A stretch of 64,000 nt of DNA. It comes from Luidia sarsii. Taxonomy: Eukaryota > Echinodermata > Asteroidea > Paxillosida > Luidiidae. Below the pieces are notes generated by a model. It searched no databases. It was not told the DNA's origin and worked only from the letters and a program-made list of their open reading frames with translations. Position 1 is the stretch's first letter, and each line of letters opens with the position of its first letter. Location of the stretch: positions 1,847,582 through 1,911,581 of the forward strand of contig OX465107.1 of the NCBI GenBank assembly GCA_949987565.1. Reading direction: 5' to 3'. A program made the translations under genes and the position numbers. Positions 31,291 to 45,153 of this stretch are shown piece after piece.

Positions 31291-33768
31291 CTAACAAGAA
31301 TGATCAGATCATCAGATTCAATCACAAATAACGAGAAGTACCATCATAGAAGAAGGAAAAAATTCCAGAAAAAAGGTCTTGCCCTTTTGATAATTTGTTT
31401 CACTTTTAGTTGATCAACCCAGAAACTTGGGGACAAATAAGATTCTCACAGCTTTTGCTCCGACCCGGGCTCAAAGCTGAAACATTCGCAGACTTGCAAA
31501 GATATCCGCTCGCCAACTCGACAAAGCATCAACGGACTACTCACGTGCATGGCACTGGCCGGCATGATGGAAACAAGTCTTTGAAGATGTACAGTAATGT
31601 GCGCCGATAGAGATAGACTCCCTGTCTCTTCAGCACTTAGGCACGCGCCGACAACTATGGAGGAGGTATCTAGCACGGGGGGGCCCCTGACGCCTCTGAG
31701 ATGACTCTGCTGTCAAAATGAATCTGCGACCCGTGATTCTTGACGACGCTCTTCTCCTTGGAGAGAGGCTGTGGCACTTGCCCTGAGTCAGCCGGCGGCT
31801 CTGTACTGTAGACCTGCCGCACACTTTCCTCTCCGCACAGCGGGGAATCCCAATCCGCTAATGAAGTTATCGGGGAAAATTCTGGGGGTTTTACGGCTGG
31901 ACAGAGTCTCTAGAGGCCGTGTTGCTCATCCGAAATCCGACCTGAGTTCTGATGCTCCGTCCCTAGTTCTGTTTTGTTTTGTTTTCCTTCCCCCCAAGGC
32001 CTCTGCGGCACTCGGTGACCAGGGGTAGCAGACAACAGAGAGAGAGAGGAGGAGAAGCCCGTAGATGAACCGGTGTCAGAGACCTCTCCTAAAAAAAGAC
32101 GACCCTTTTCTTGGAGTGTGAGCAAAGTCCTTGATGAGACAACCCAATCGGAAAGGCTCTTTTTGTGAGGGGAGGACGGCGGACAATGACAAAAATTCCT
32201 GAAGAGTTTCTGCTTGACTCTCTTCTCCAGGCACGCTGACTGGGGGTGTTGTCTGCCGAGAGTCCCAGCCTGTTTGACTGCCTGATGACGGCCGACTGAA
32301 TGGGCGACGGAGCAGTGAAGTGGCTCAGGTGGCAAACAAGAGCAGTGTCCAGCCGGCTGGATGCTAAAAAAAGACTCCAAGGTTCTGTGCTAGCAGACAG
32401 ACTAGCCACTCACCAGGAAAAGACAACAGAGTACATCAATGCCTCAAGTTTCCCCTCAGTTGGTGTATGTGCGGCAGACCTGTTGTTGTGCTGGTGGTGC
32501 GCTAGTTTTCTAGGAGTGACCAGGTGCTTGTGGCTGTTTTGTTGGCTGACCTCATTCTCCCCTTCTGGCAAATGCTGTCTGCCCCCTGCTGCCAGACAAC
32601 CCTATCAATTAACTGGGCTCAGTCAAGCCTCTGCTGGCTGGCTGAGGGAGTGACTAAAGATCTCGGGGTGCCAATCAAGGGAGGAGGGGAGGAGGAGGAA
32701 GAGGAAGAAGAGGAGGAGGTTGAAACTGGCGGTAGATAGGGAGGGGGAGGAGTTGGCTTATTAAAAACTCACAAAGAGTTGCTCCAGTCTTGGCAAATGG
32801 AGGAGAGCACAGAGTAGCTTTTGTTCTTCTCCTCTCTCCTCTCTCCTTCCCCACTCTACCAAGGCTAGCTCATGGCCCCATGCCACCCAACACTGCAAAC
32901 TCCAAGGCTCCAGTCTGGCACTTTTACCCAATGGGTCTTGAGCCAGTCTGGCGTAACCCACCCTCAAAAAGACAAAACCCCCCAAAACGCAACACAATTA
33001 CTGGCCACTTGACCACAGACTTATAATAAGCATTGATCCTGCCAATTCCAAACCACCAGTTCAATGGGATTTACTTCTGGCTTAAGCCACTGAAAGCATG
33101 GCTCAACTCACCACCAGTCCACACCGTTTGGGGAAAAGAATTTAAACAAAAAAAAAAACACCCCTGCCCACCAGGCTAAGGCAAGACCACAGGGGGCTTA
33201 CAAATACAACTCCATTGTGGTGCCCTCTGACTTTTCAACTTTTTCAAGAGAGCCACAAGAAAGTGCCAAGGAGGCAGGACTTCATGCAGAGGTCTTATAA
33301 GAAACCCAGAATCCATGAAAGAAAAGTTCCACCCAGATCAATGAAATCAAGGAAATTGGTCTTTTTTTTCTTCTTAGGGTGGAGGAGAGAGAAAGAGGCA
33401 TAGGAAACAACTTGATAGGGGTCATTATTTTTTCTAAGAGCAGATCAGAGCGCCCTTGATTAGGGCTGATTAGTTGAAACAGGTGTGCTTTCCCACCACC
33501 TCAGGGCCCTGGGTTAGCCCGGCAAGAGGCTTGGGATGGGGGGGGGACGAGAGACACAAAAATAGCATACCTTAACTTGGCTTGACCGCATCCTACAGCC
33601 TAAACTTGCCAATTAAAAAAACTTGAGCCCTGAGCAGTTTCCACTAAATTTAAACCAACATTTTGAGGTCAACCATGACACTGAATCCATATCGGGCTAA
33701 ATATATAAATCTCAGGGGGGGGGGGGACGTATCCTTGGGGCTGGGAGAGTTTGAATAATTGAGGGCTA

Positions 33769-34710
33769 GGATAGCTCGGATGATTGAGGGATGGATAGCT
33801 CGGATGATTGAGGGATGGATAGCTCGGATGATTGAGGGATGGATAGCTTGGATGATTGAGGGATGGATAGCTCGGATGATTGAGGGATGGATAGCTCGGA
33901 TGATTGAGGGATGGAGAGCTCGGATGATTGAGGGATGGAGAACTCGGATGATTGAGGGATGGATAGCTCGGATGATTGAGGGATGGATAGCTCGGATGAT
34001 TGAGGGATGGATAGCTCGGATGATTGAGGGATGGAGAGCTCGGATGATTGAGGGATGGAGAGCTTGGATGATTGAGGGATGGAGAGCTTGGATGATTGAG
34101 GGATGGAGAGCTCGGATGATTGAGGGATGGATAGCTTAGATGATTGAGGGATGGAGAGCTCGGATGATTGAGGGATGGATAGCTCGGATGATTGAGGGAT
34201 GGATAGCTCGGATGATTGAGGGATGGAGAGCTCGGATGATTGAGGGATGGAGAGCTTGAATGATTGAGGGATGGAGAGCTCGGATGATTGAGGGATGGAT
34301 AGCTCGGATGATTGAGGGATGGAGAGCTTGGATGCTTGAGGGATGGAGAGCTCGGATGCTTGAGGGATGGATAGCTCGGATGATTGAGGGATGGAGAGCT
34401 TGAATGATTGAGGGATGGAGAGCTCGGATGATTGAGGGATGGAGAGCTTGAATGATTGAGGGATGGAGAGCTCGGATGATTGAGGGATGGAGAGCTCGGA
34501 TGATTGAGGGATGGAGAGCTCGGATGATTGAGGGATGGAGAGCTTGGATGCTTGAGGGATGGAGAGCTTGGATGATTGAGGGATGGAGAGCTCGGATGAT
34601 TGAGGGATGGAGAGCTCGGATGATTAAGGGATGGATAGCTTGGATGCTTGAGGGATGGAGAGCTTGGATGCTTGAGGGATGGAGAGCTTGGATGCTTGAG
34701 GGCTGCACCA
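33769..34710 (+). repeat. 24-bp minisatellite derived from a tRNA-SINE A box
   Basis: About 39 units of 24 bp, typically GGATAGCTCGGATGATTGAG plus GGAT, run with no indel: the same phase recurs every 120 bp from 33781 to 34621. Variants are GATAGC/GAGAGC, CTCGG/CTTGG and GATGATTG/GATGCTTG. The unit resembles the tRNA 5' region (GGATAGCTCAGATGGTTAGAG). Downstream flank 34708-34755 matches the SINE body. The 8-residue repeats (ARMIEGWI on plus, ALHPSIIR on minus) are only translations. Confidence 0.93.
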
Positions 34711-34755
34711 TGAAAACAAGAGGCTGGAGTCCAAATCCTGGTCCCATCAAATTTA
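34711..34755 (+). repeat. SINE body flanking the 24-bp minisatellite
   Basis: GAAAACAAGAGGCTGGAGTC then CAAATCCTGGTCCCATCAAA lines up with the B-box half of the SINE at 31000-31110 (AAAACAAAGGTCTCGGATTC, AGTCCTGGTCCAGTCAAA). Confidence 0.6.
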
Positions 34756-36357
34756 TCAATTCAATAGAAATTTCACCGTCAGGTCCCTTCCATTTGTGTT
34801 TGCTCACTGAAAACAAAAATGGAGTCAATGAGTTTCAAGTTTCTCTCGAGAGCAATTGGTTCCTCCAAAAAAGTTTTGGGGCATGGTGGTTCGATCCTGC
34901 CTTTGAGATTGATATATACCAGCCTGCTATGAATGATTGAAATACAAGCCCCCTGGCCTGTAACTTTCAGGTGCGTGTTCATTTCTCGTCAATCGAGTGG
35001 GTCAGCCGTTTTCAAGATTGATGCATCTGGTTTGGTTATCAAGAAGTCGAGATATGGTGCAGAACTGTATAGCGATTATCAATCCATTTACTCAGGAGGG
35101 GCTATATAACGACTGGGACTGTGACGTGAAAGTTTATTTTCCCAGTGCAGAAGGCGACTTTTTTTTCAAAACTCTCCTTTGACCCTTGGAGAGGATCGGC
35201 CATAATGTGGATTACCCTAAAGGCCCTATATGCTTTCTATATATGCCTACAGGGCAAGGAAAATGGGGGAAAGATAGAAATCTTGGGGGTCTACGTTGAT
35301 AATAGCCGTGTCAGGTTTGCCTGTCCTAAACAGCAGGCTGCCTCTTTATATAGATTCCCTGGGAGAATGGAATTCCTGGGGTGGGGTTTTTCATGAAAAC
35401 ATTTTTCTAAGGTTTCATCTTTTCCGGAACTTCCTTTCCAGACATATTTAGCTGACAGATTCCTGACAGATCTTTTTTGGGGGGATGACCCTCACAAACC
35501 AAAGCTATGTTTGTTGCTGTTGCTGTTGTTGTTGTGACTCGCATGAGCCAAAGCTACTGAATCTGGACAGGGGTTGAATGCAGAGACACTCTCTGTGGCG
35601 GACTGGTTCTGGGAGCCCTGCCAGCATTAGCCCTCACACAACGTCCCATTGGACAGCCCATCCTCATTTCTGTTGGCCCTCATGGTGATGCCATGCGTGC
35701 CACAACGACCTGAAGACGGATCATCAACGTTACCACGAGCTGGGCAAATCCCGAGTCTAGGCTTAAGAAAGAAATCCGTGCAATCAGTGAAGAAACTCAA
35801 ATCCCATTCTGGAAAAAAAACCCTCAAATCCCGTTCTTAAACAAAAGAAACTCTTCATTTGATAAATGGAGTTTCAGACATACACACTCAAGGATAAGAG
35901 AGAAAGAGGAGATGCGTGGATCCGTATACCATTTTTTTGTCCCAGACAAAGAGACGATTAATCTGGGACCCCCGTTACCAGGCAGTGCTATCACCAAGAT
36001 CTTTATTGCCTTGAGTAGTACTTTCTCTCTTCCAGCACAATCCTTTATCCCATCTCTTATCGGCAACTTAAGATGCACAGAGGTGGAAGAAGGAGAAGGA
36101 ATGAAAGGGTCCGACTAAAATACTCAATCCATTCTAACTGGGACTTCCATCGACCTTCTGTTTCTCTCTGTCTCCTCTTTCTCTCCCTTAACCCCATCTC
36201 TCGGGGGAAACTTTTCATGACGTAATTGGGAGGCCTCACGACTGACTGACTTGTCCTGGTCAGATTACCAACCAGAGCCACTACCAGGGACGTCCACCAC
36301 AAGATGGAAATGCGGCAACCTTTCCAGCCAGTTCTTATCTTGCTTCCTCCCTCAAAT

Positions 36358-36463
36358 AGAGAGAGAGGGGGGTGGGGGAGCCAGAGTGAGAGAGACAGAG
36401 ACAGAGAGAGACAGATAGAGAATGAGAGAGAGGGAGAGAAAGAGAGAGAGAGAGAGAGGGAGA

Positions 36464-36501
<38 letters not shown>

Positions 36502-36542
36502 CACAGAGAGAGACAGATAGAGAATGAGAGAGAGGGAGAGAA

Positions 36543-36603
<61 letters not shown>

Positions 36604-36735
36604 GAGACAGACAGACAGACAGAAACGGGGAGAAAGACAGACAAAAAGGGGGAGAGAGAGACAGAGAGGGAGAGAGAGAGAATGAGAGAAAGACAGACAG
36701 AGAGGGACAGAGAGAAAGAGACAGACAGAGATGCT
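36358..36735. repeat. (GA)n-rich homopurine tract
   Basis: About 380 bases of GAGA with AGACAGA and GATAGA interruptions. Two near-identical segments (about 36410-36470 and 36510-36580) suggest internal duplication. Frames of 128-200 residues here are artefacts. Confidence 0.95.
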
Positions 36736-37617
36736 CACTAACTACAAAGGGTTTGTGTGTGGCATTGCTGAGTCCAAAATACAGATTAGGAGCTGAATGG
36801 AAGTGCGCCCCAGAGAGTGTCCGCTCTCCAAAGCTCCAAAGAGGGATGTCGGGATTCGTCTGACAGTACTTTTGATTCATCCGAGGGGAATTTCGATCCC
36901 CCACCGGGTACAAGGCAGCATTCTTGAACGAATTCACCCGTGAAGAAAAGAGAAAAGATGAGGGGGTGCGGTGGGAGGAGGGGAGAGAGAATGAGCGGAA
37001 TGCCAGTCGCGTTGTGTGGCGATTCTAAACTTCTTTCACTGACACTAAGTGATGAGTCTTCCGCTTTTTATGGTTGTCTTCAGCCCGGATGAATGAGTCC
37101 GGTGCCTGGAGGTGCAACTGGCAATGGGCGAGAGAGGGAGGGGGGGGGGGTGACAAGAATTGGTTGAGGAGACTCGGTCAAAAAGCTACTATAATTGTGA
37201 TGATCATAACCCTACTAACTTCCTAAGGACAGCTGAAGATCTAAGAGGTCTCTGACTGTCAGTGTCAGGGGAAGAGAAGGTCACGACAATCAAAAACTCG
37301 TGGACAAGCGTTTGTCAAAGAGAGCAACCATCTGTTCTGATTTCATTTTGCATGGCTGCATGCTCAATCGTCATCATCCCGTTTTCAGAGAGACTTCAAC
37401 TTGGACTCGTAGCAGCATCGTGATTTGGCGTCGGGCGAGAATGGGATTCCACGAGGTAGTCCCCTTGCCTGATGCCCAATTAGCAACTGCGCGGCCGGCG
37501 CTTTGCCGGAATAGACCGTCTGAGAAACAGCCCTCAGCGTTGAGGACAAGAGTATGCAAGTAATACAAGAGTATTAGTGTAGGGCAAACCCTCACTAGGT
37601 AAAATAGATCCAAAGGT

Positions 37618-37712
37618 GCGGTCGATTTCACCAAACTCATCGTAACTTACGATCAATCGCATGGCTATGAGCCATGCACAGAAACCATACGGCCTATCAT
37701 ATTCATCGTAAT
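37618..37712 (+). repeat. Dispersed repeat family C, copy 1
   Basis: GATTTCACCAAACTCATCGT then AACTTACGATCAATC, CACAGAAACC and GCCTATCATA matches 51926-52004 in order and spacing. Confidence 0.6.
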
Positions 37713-39169
37713 TCATCGTAAGTAGAGTTATGACGCATCGTAAGGCTTCGTGAAATCCCCCCCTGGCCTGGTAACTGTCAGGCCATTTTTACTACCAGGC
37801 ATGATCATCATACCCAACACAGATACCACTGACAGCGTGGAAACAGACGCCGATGCAGGAATACATGACAAACAATGATAACGACCAAAGTTCTGAACTG
37901 GTTGAACGACCCCCGTACACAATGTACATGTACACATTACATACCACTGGTTGACATCAGTCTATTCATCACTCCAAGACGCGCCAGGGTTTGATAACCC
38001 TGCCCCCTTCCAAAGACAAAAAAATGATCAAGATTCAAGTTCTCCGATCAGAAAAAATACTACCACCACATTTCTGTGAGCAGTCACAAGTCAGTTTGTT
38101 GTGATATGATACTCCACACAAACAAGACATGGGAACGGTTACGTCAAAGCGGCCAGACTTAATGAGAGGTGCAAACACAGAGAGTACCACGCTTGACTCA
38201 TGCCCTATTGATTAATCAATGGACGGTTAAATCCATCGATTCCTCCGCCACTCTCTCCTGCTCTCGGGGCTCTGCCTAGCAACTGACAAAATGGAGGGAG
38301 GGATTACAATCAGTAATTGACCGGATAACACGGCACGGGGACAACCCAAACAAACCCCTTCCCCAAAAAACGACAACTGTGATACTCTTTTGTTAGGAAT
38401 ATCGGAGTGAATCAACTCAATTCTGGGTGGGCTTGCTTTTGAATTTGAGTTCATTCCTGATAAGTTACTAACGTGTTCCTGATGTGAATTCCGACTGAAC
38501 CCAGAAAGCCAGTCCTTCCAGACGTTTGACTGTTCCCAGAGAAATGTTGGACCGAAGTAATGGCACCCAATCTTTTGATTTTGATGTCATGAGATTTGAC
38601 TTCAGAACGACTGATCAGAACTGACCTCCAATCACTAACAGAACACAAATCAAACTCAGATGTAAGAAATTCTGATGAAATTAAAAATTACTCAAAAAAA
38701 AAAAACCCCATCATTTCAATGCCTGTGGACAAAGTGAGTTTGCACTTTGCGCACACTATTCCCGAGAGGGATTTAAAATGGACTGGCCTACCCCCTGCGC
38801 ATCAGAATAGAGACCTCACTTTGCACCAAGTCATCGCGAATCCTACACAGAGACTGCCAGCTGTGAAACACGTGGGACCAATTTATATCTCATAAGTCTT
38901 TCAGAGAGCAGTAGGGGAGGGGTTTGTGAATCTCTGCAGCTCGTCTCTTATTCATTTTTTATTAACAAGATATTTATTTATTGAATTAACGAGGCGAGGA
39001 TCCCTTGGCTTAAGTTGACCTCATGCCAATTTATTTTTTGGTAAAGGAAAAAAAAAATTACATCATGAGGTGTATGTGAAAACCTGATCCCTTGACTTGA
39101 ATCACTGTTGGTTTGTTTGCCTGAGACAATTTTCTTTAATAGCACAAACATAATTCTGCCTTTTAGAAA

Positions 39170-39195
39170 GGTCCTGCTAAGATCAAATCCTCTAA
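39170..39195 (+). repeat. Fragment of the hairpin-ended element family
   Basis: GAAAGGTCCTGCTAAGATCA followed by AATCCTCTAAAT resembles the inner arm of the elements at 5345-5935 and 43515-43625. A short relic only. Confidence 0.35.
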
Positions 39196-39671
39196 ATATA
39201 TTGAGATTCATGATTTGGTTATTTGAAATGAGTGAGCCCTTTGGCAACAGATTGGCATAACTTCACACTTGGTAGAGTATGCTTTGCTTAATTCAAGCGA
39301 AAGTCAACTCGCTTCAATGGAAAAAGCAAGGTTTCACGGGTAAACATAATCTACAGTTTGCTATTCAGAGCAAGCAAAAGGTTTTGCTGAGCAAGATTGG
39401 CTGCACCTGAGCAAAGATTGGTGGAGCACAAACAACATTAGCTATGAAACCTGAGCGAGAAAACGGACCATTGCATGTGAAGAGTGGAGCTCAAGGCTTA
39501 TGCTATACTATTACTAATGTCTTCAAGAATTTAGAACTAGAGAATAGTCTAAGCCCAGCTGTACTGATTTCAAGGATGCTTCTTGTGTTGTTTTCCTCAC
39601 ATAAATCAATCAGTGGAAGCCTGCATTTGTCTTGCCTGGCCATTAGATCCACTTTATAGTCATTTGGGACA

Positions 39672-40060
<389 letters not shown>

Positions 40061-42534
40061 CGAGTGGCCGGGACCAGACAGAAGCCAAGCCAGGGTCTGC
40101 AGACTCTCTGCCTCGAGTACGGTGGGCCTGAGTCTCCGAGTCTAAGAAGTACAGAGGGACGGTGGGGCCGGAGGAGACAGCCAGGGGATCATGGCGCTGG
40201 CATCCTTGTCTCTTAGGAGGTGTGACGCCAGTATGGCCGAACCCTAGACAAAGTTCCAGCACTCTCAGATGCGACTGGCTCCCTCCCGTCTAGAGTCTGT
40301 GATCTACAAGCAAGCCAGGATGCTCTGTTGTTGTTGTTGTTGTTGTGGTTGTTTTACTTGAGCGGCGTTTCCACCGGAGTAAAATTCAACGGAGATGATG
40401 GTTAGAAGTCAAACGGTTCAATCTTACCGTCGTTCCCACTTGGACTTTTTGAGTCAGTCAATTTGACCGAAACGATGGTAAAAGCAACAGAGCTGTACAA
40501 AAACAATCCAAACTTTGAAAGAAGTTGAAGCTGGAGGAACGCTAGGACTTTAAAAACCAAAATCAGCCATCATCAAACATTGAAAGGGGGGAAGCAACAC
40601 AGGCCCTCAAGTCAAAGCAGTTTCCAAATTGCGAGACAAAGGACACATTTCCCTCTCTCTCATCAAACCATACTCAGGCCTGATAAGGGGCTGATATCCT
40701 AACACTGCAGCCATACATGGCTCACTCTTTTTTCCCCTTCGCTTTTCAGCTCCCCTCTCCTCAACTTGTACCCCGAACAAGAACGCGTACCGACAACCCT
40801 CGCTGAAACCACAAACCCCAGGCAAGATATGTCAAGAAGTATTTCAAAGTTAACACAAAAATTTAACCATGTTCCCCTCTGCTCCTGTCAGCCGGGTCAC
40901 CCTCTCTCACCCCGTCTGGCATCAGCAGGCCCTGGGGATACCATGCAGACTGTCAGTGGAGGGTGGGGATGGGGGAGGGGTGGGGGTTAGATGGGGGTGG
41001 GGGAGAAGGGTTAATATGGGTGGCCACATCCCCGGGCATAAAGGTGTCTGGTCTCTGCAGCAACTGTCCCTTCAAACTCACACCAAAATAATAAACCCCA
41101 CCAAAAATACTAACAACCCCCAGAGAGTTGCCTGCTGCAGACGTGAGCAAACACTGGTTCACGTCCCCCCAAGTCAAACTCCCCCCTCCCCCTTCTTCAT
41201 CAATGCAGATCCCCCTTCCATTGTCCAGCATTGCATGGCCTCCTTCCTCCGACTATTGTATGAAAGCGGCCAGACTTCAAACGCAGCAGGGATAAGGGAC
41301 TCACACAGGAAGCACATACACACAATCAGTCAAGCTCTACTTTGAAAAAATAAAAAATGAAAGTGGAAGCATGCAACTCAAACTGGTACATGTATCTTGC
41401 TCAGATGAGGCTGTTTCACATCAGTGGCTAGGGCTAAGGCTGAAGCCCCCACATCCCAACAGCTGAATACTTGTAGCCGGTACTGCGGTACTGCACTGTA
41501 TTCATTCAGATCCATATTAAAGGCAAGTCACACAGTATCTTAATTAACAAACATGGATGTCAGAGAAAGAGAGACAAGCACCATCACTTGATGCATTCCA
41601 AAGCAAAACAAAATCCCAAAGATTCTCCTGACCATGTCTGGATAATGACCTCTGACACTGGGTGACCTTTGGCCCTGAGAGGGGGGCGGCTCTCTGAACC
41701 AATGAGATCTTTTGCAGGACTCGGTCAGTGGACAATGAGGAACGAGAGGACATGAAGAATTTGTTTGACACACACGCATCTCCACCATCGACCCTGATGG
41801 CGTCTCTATTGCTGGGATCGGGACTGACATATTTGGCAATATCCCAACGAGTCGAGCATGCCGGCACATTCTATTTCCTCAACTTGACAGTTTTCAGGAA
41901 CTGTTGAAACATCAATGGACAAGGGTTGGGTTTTTTTTTGTCAAAAGAATGGTTTGGGGGGGGGGGGGAGGGGCGGAAAAAAGCCAGGGAGAAATTCAAA
42001 CCGCAACGACACACCTTATTTTCACGGAGGGTAATCAAGCGGAATGCCGATAATTGCGACTATTGGAACGCAAATGACTTTGATTTAATTGGTTCTCATG
42101 TACAGTCATCCAAAACAGTGGGGTAAGGCTGGCAGACATGAGGAGGAAGGGGGGGGGGTTGGCCAAGAAGTAGGAGACACCCAACCCAGCTTTGAAAACA
42201 AAATCAAGAGGACGCAGGTGGCTGACTGAAGCCCGACCCAAGCCCAAGATTAGACCCACAGATTGCAACCCAAATATCTCAATTTATTTTCCTTCTTTCA
42301 CTCTCAGCCTCAGGGTGCCAAAGACAAAACCAAAACACAGAAGGTGTCATTTCCTCCACAAAAAAAGCACACTCCCCCCCCCCAAAAAAAAAAAACCTTG
42401 TGTGACTTTATTCCAAGTGTGATGTCCAAAGGGCGGTTGACTCACAGGACGGACGGTGGTGTTACAACATGAAGAGATTACATTCAAACTCATCTCTCGC
42501 TAACATGATCAGGTGACAGCAACCTCCCAGATTT

Positions 42535-42586
42535 GACTCTCTTCCCTCTCTCTCTCCCTCCCTCCCTCTCTCTCTCTCCCTCTCTT

Positions 42587-42617
<31 letters not shown>

Positions 42618-42695
42618 CCCTCCCTCTCTCCCTCTCTCTCTCTCTCTCCCCCCCCCCTCTCTCCCCCCTCTCTCTCTCTCTCTCACTCACTCTAA
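42535..42695. repeat. (TC)n and (TA)n compound microsatellite
   Basis: CT-rich sequence surrounds a (TA)n core at about 42587-42613. Confidence 0.95.
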
Positions 42696-43514
42696 AATTC
42701 CCCCACATCCATGGTAAATTGAATCTAGGCACACTGTAAGCCAACCAACATAAATCTTGATTAAAAAAATAAGAGGGGGAGGGGCTTTCTGGTAGATCAG
42801 TTGGACAATGCCAGTCCCCCCCAAAAAAAACCCCCAAAACCCCAAGAAACAAACAAACAAACAAACCAATTTCTTACAATGATTCTAGTCTGGCCCAGCC
42901 GCTTAAAAGTTAAAGAGGGGGCAGCTTTTGTATGCCGACAATGTATGATGCTACAAATAGATTCACGATACTATCTCTTTAAAACAAAGTACAGAAATCA
43001 AACTGATTATTCACATCGGCAAATGGACTGACATAAATAGAATCTCCTGCGTTCTAATTGATTAAATCGCACTTCCCTCCTCCCTTGAAGCAAACAACAG
43101 ACAATGGTAATACGGCCCCAGACAAAAAAAATATATCAGCCTTGGTGTTTTTTTGTTTTTTTCATCTTTCCCCCTCCCAGCTTGTCCCACTACTGGTTTG
43201 TTTCAATCAGCCCTAGCAAGGACAACACATGTTGGTCTGATGAGTGTTAAGTGATTGGAGGCCATAGGGCAGTGGTTGCTTGCTCCTGATAACATTTGCT
43301 ATTTGATAAAGGTGAAGAGGGGAGGTTCTACTAACGCTGATGAAATGAAAGACAGAAGGCCGTTTTTTTTTTTTTTTTAACATAGATAAGGAGAAGACCA
43401 GCGCCTCATGCATTCGGCATATTGGAGAGCAGCCAGATTTTTTAGTCTGGAGTCCTGTGCAAGTGATTGTGTGGGAAACACTGAGTGATATACAGAAATG
43501 AGGTGGACTTCATG

Positions 43515-43680
43515 TAGTAGGAAGGCCTGATATTTCGATCCTAGCAGGACCTTTCCTAGCAGAAAGCCCCTGAGAAAGGTCCTGCTAGGATTAGAAAAGT
43601 CAGGTCCTGCTAATTTTTGAAATTTACATTTTGGTCAATTTAGTCGGTGAGCAGTTTTGTGACATTTTTGCATATTACGG
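43515..43680. mobile_element. Hairpin element family, copy with subterminal repeat
   Basis: Arms GGCCTGATATTTCGATCC and TAGGATTAGAAAAGTCAGG flank GCAGGACCTTTC / GAAAGGTCCTGC. The subterminal word AGTCGGTGAGCAGTTTTGTG follows at 43642. A further single arm lies at about 43755-43800. Confidence 0.65.
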
Positions 43681-45153
43681 CAAACTGAATCACGTGAAAA
43701 TCATGTGAACATATCTAAATCTTTTCACACAAAAAAGGAATAGAGTCTGCTTTTGGAAAGGTCCTGCATGGATCAAAACACCGGGCCCGCTAATTTTTCG
43801 GAGAATCGTAAAAATGGCAGAGAACCCGATGTTTCCTTCTTTGCGAAGGCTTTTACCAGATAAAACAAACCACCAGGACCTCCTTTTAACAATGTACTGA
43901 TGCAATAAAACGTCCATGAATTCAATTATGGCTCAAGCTGTGTTTGTACTGGTTTAAGCGCTTTGAAAACAACAGGAGTCAGTCAGTGCTTAGCCAGTAG
44001 AATAACAGCTTTATTGGAGACAGTGGATATGGGCAGAAGAACAACATCTAACCGTGGAGTTGGCCTGGTAAAAGATATCCCCCAGGCATGGCCATAGGCA
44101 ACTGTTGGGTGAGCAGATCAGCTCCTGGTGTGCATGGACTGGTGTCGAAAACCAAGAAGACGAAGAAGAAGCCGGAGACGAAAAAAAAAAGGCTGAGAGA
44201 AGCGTACAACGATATCTACGAGTTCCGCTCCAAATTGTCTAGCACACCAGATTGCTCCTTGAACGAGGGGTGTACCATTCAAAGACATTGTATGGCATTT
44301 CTTTGCGCTCAATGGCATTCTTAAAGATGATAGAAAAACAGGGAAACTGGGGGATTCAAGGCAAGGCTATATGCCCGATAGAGTATACAGACCGAATAGG
44401 CATTTATCTATTGAATTCCAAGTACAAACTTTCTTTGTCACCTTGCAGTTGCAGTTTCTTCATAATTGACCCTGGGGTAACGGACTAAGGTCTCTACACA
44501 GTTTATGGGATGGATTCAAAGACCAGTCATATATGGTGGTTTGGTCTACTCTTCATCAAAAGGGTTTTTTTTTTGGGGGGGAGGGGGGAAATCAAAAGTG
44601 GGGTCACTGTGCTGCGACCTCTTGGTAACCCCCAGCCTTGGTCTGGAGTCCAGACACCAGGGTGTGAGATGACAGGGAAAACCTTTGAGGCATGGTACCA
44701 GTCTACTGGTAGGCAACACCATCCCTCCAGCTAAGGAAATGGGGTTTACAAAAGGCGGGGTGGCAACGGAGTTGATGGAAAGTTCAGACCCGGGGAATTG
44801 TACAGGTCCGCCAATTCTGTGTTTCAGGCTCAGCCCTTTAACTCTTAGCGCCACCTTTGAAAAAAAGAAAAAACCTGCATCGACCGTAAAAAGCCAGACA
44901 GCAAATAAATCTTCTCCATGGGTGGACATTTCTTACTGCAAACTGCAATGTGGGGAGCAAGGATCAAGAAAAACCCTAAAAGGGGATCCTCTGATCATCA
45001 TCCACCGGAGGAACCGTCCAAAGCAAATATTTGGTTGAAGACATCCTTCTTCCTGAATCCTGCCCCCCAACCAAAAAAAAACCAAAATAAAACCCAGCCT
45101 ATGGCAAGGCCTAGCACTGATGATGCGCCAACAGGATAAGAAAAAAGAAACTA

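Noticed and set aside
31910..32409. Minus-strand frames of 106 and 156 residues in a more GC-rich patch
   Set aside because: No homology recognised, and the overlapping frames give no consistent reading; an untranslated exon cannot be excluded.
33759..34940. Frames encoding 8-residue repeats (ARMIEGWI, ALHPSIIR)
   Set aside because: The 24-bp period is a multiple of three; these are repeat translations.
40350..40470. Possible relative of the TIR element at 45154 (GCGTTTCCACCGG, GTTCCCACTTGGACTT)
   Set aside because: The words are only loosely similar and no terminal inverted repeat is present.
44088..44324. Plus-strand frame with KKTKKKPETKKKRLREAYND
   Set aside because: Lys-rich from an AAG/GAA-rich stretch; no family recognised, no convincing exon borders.
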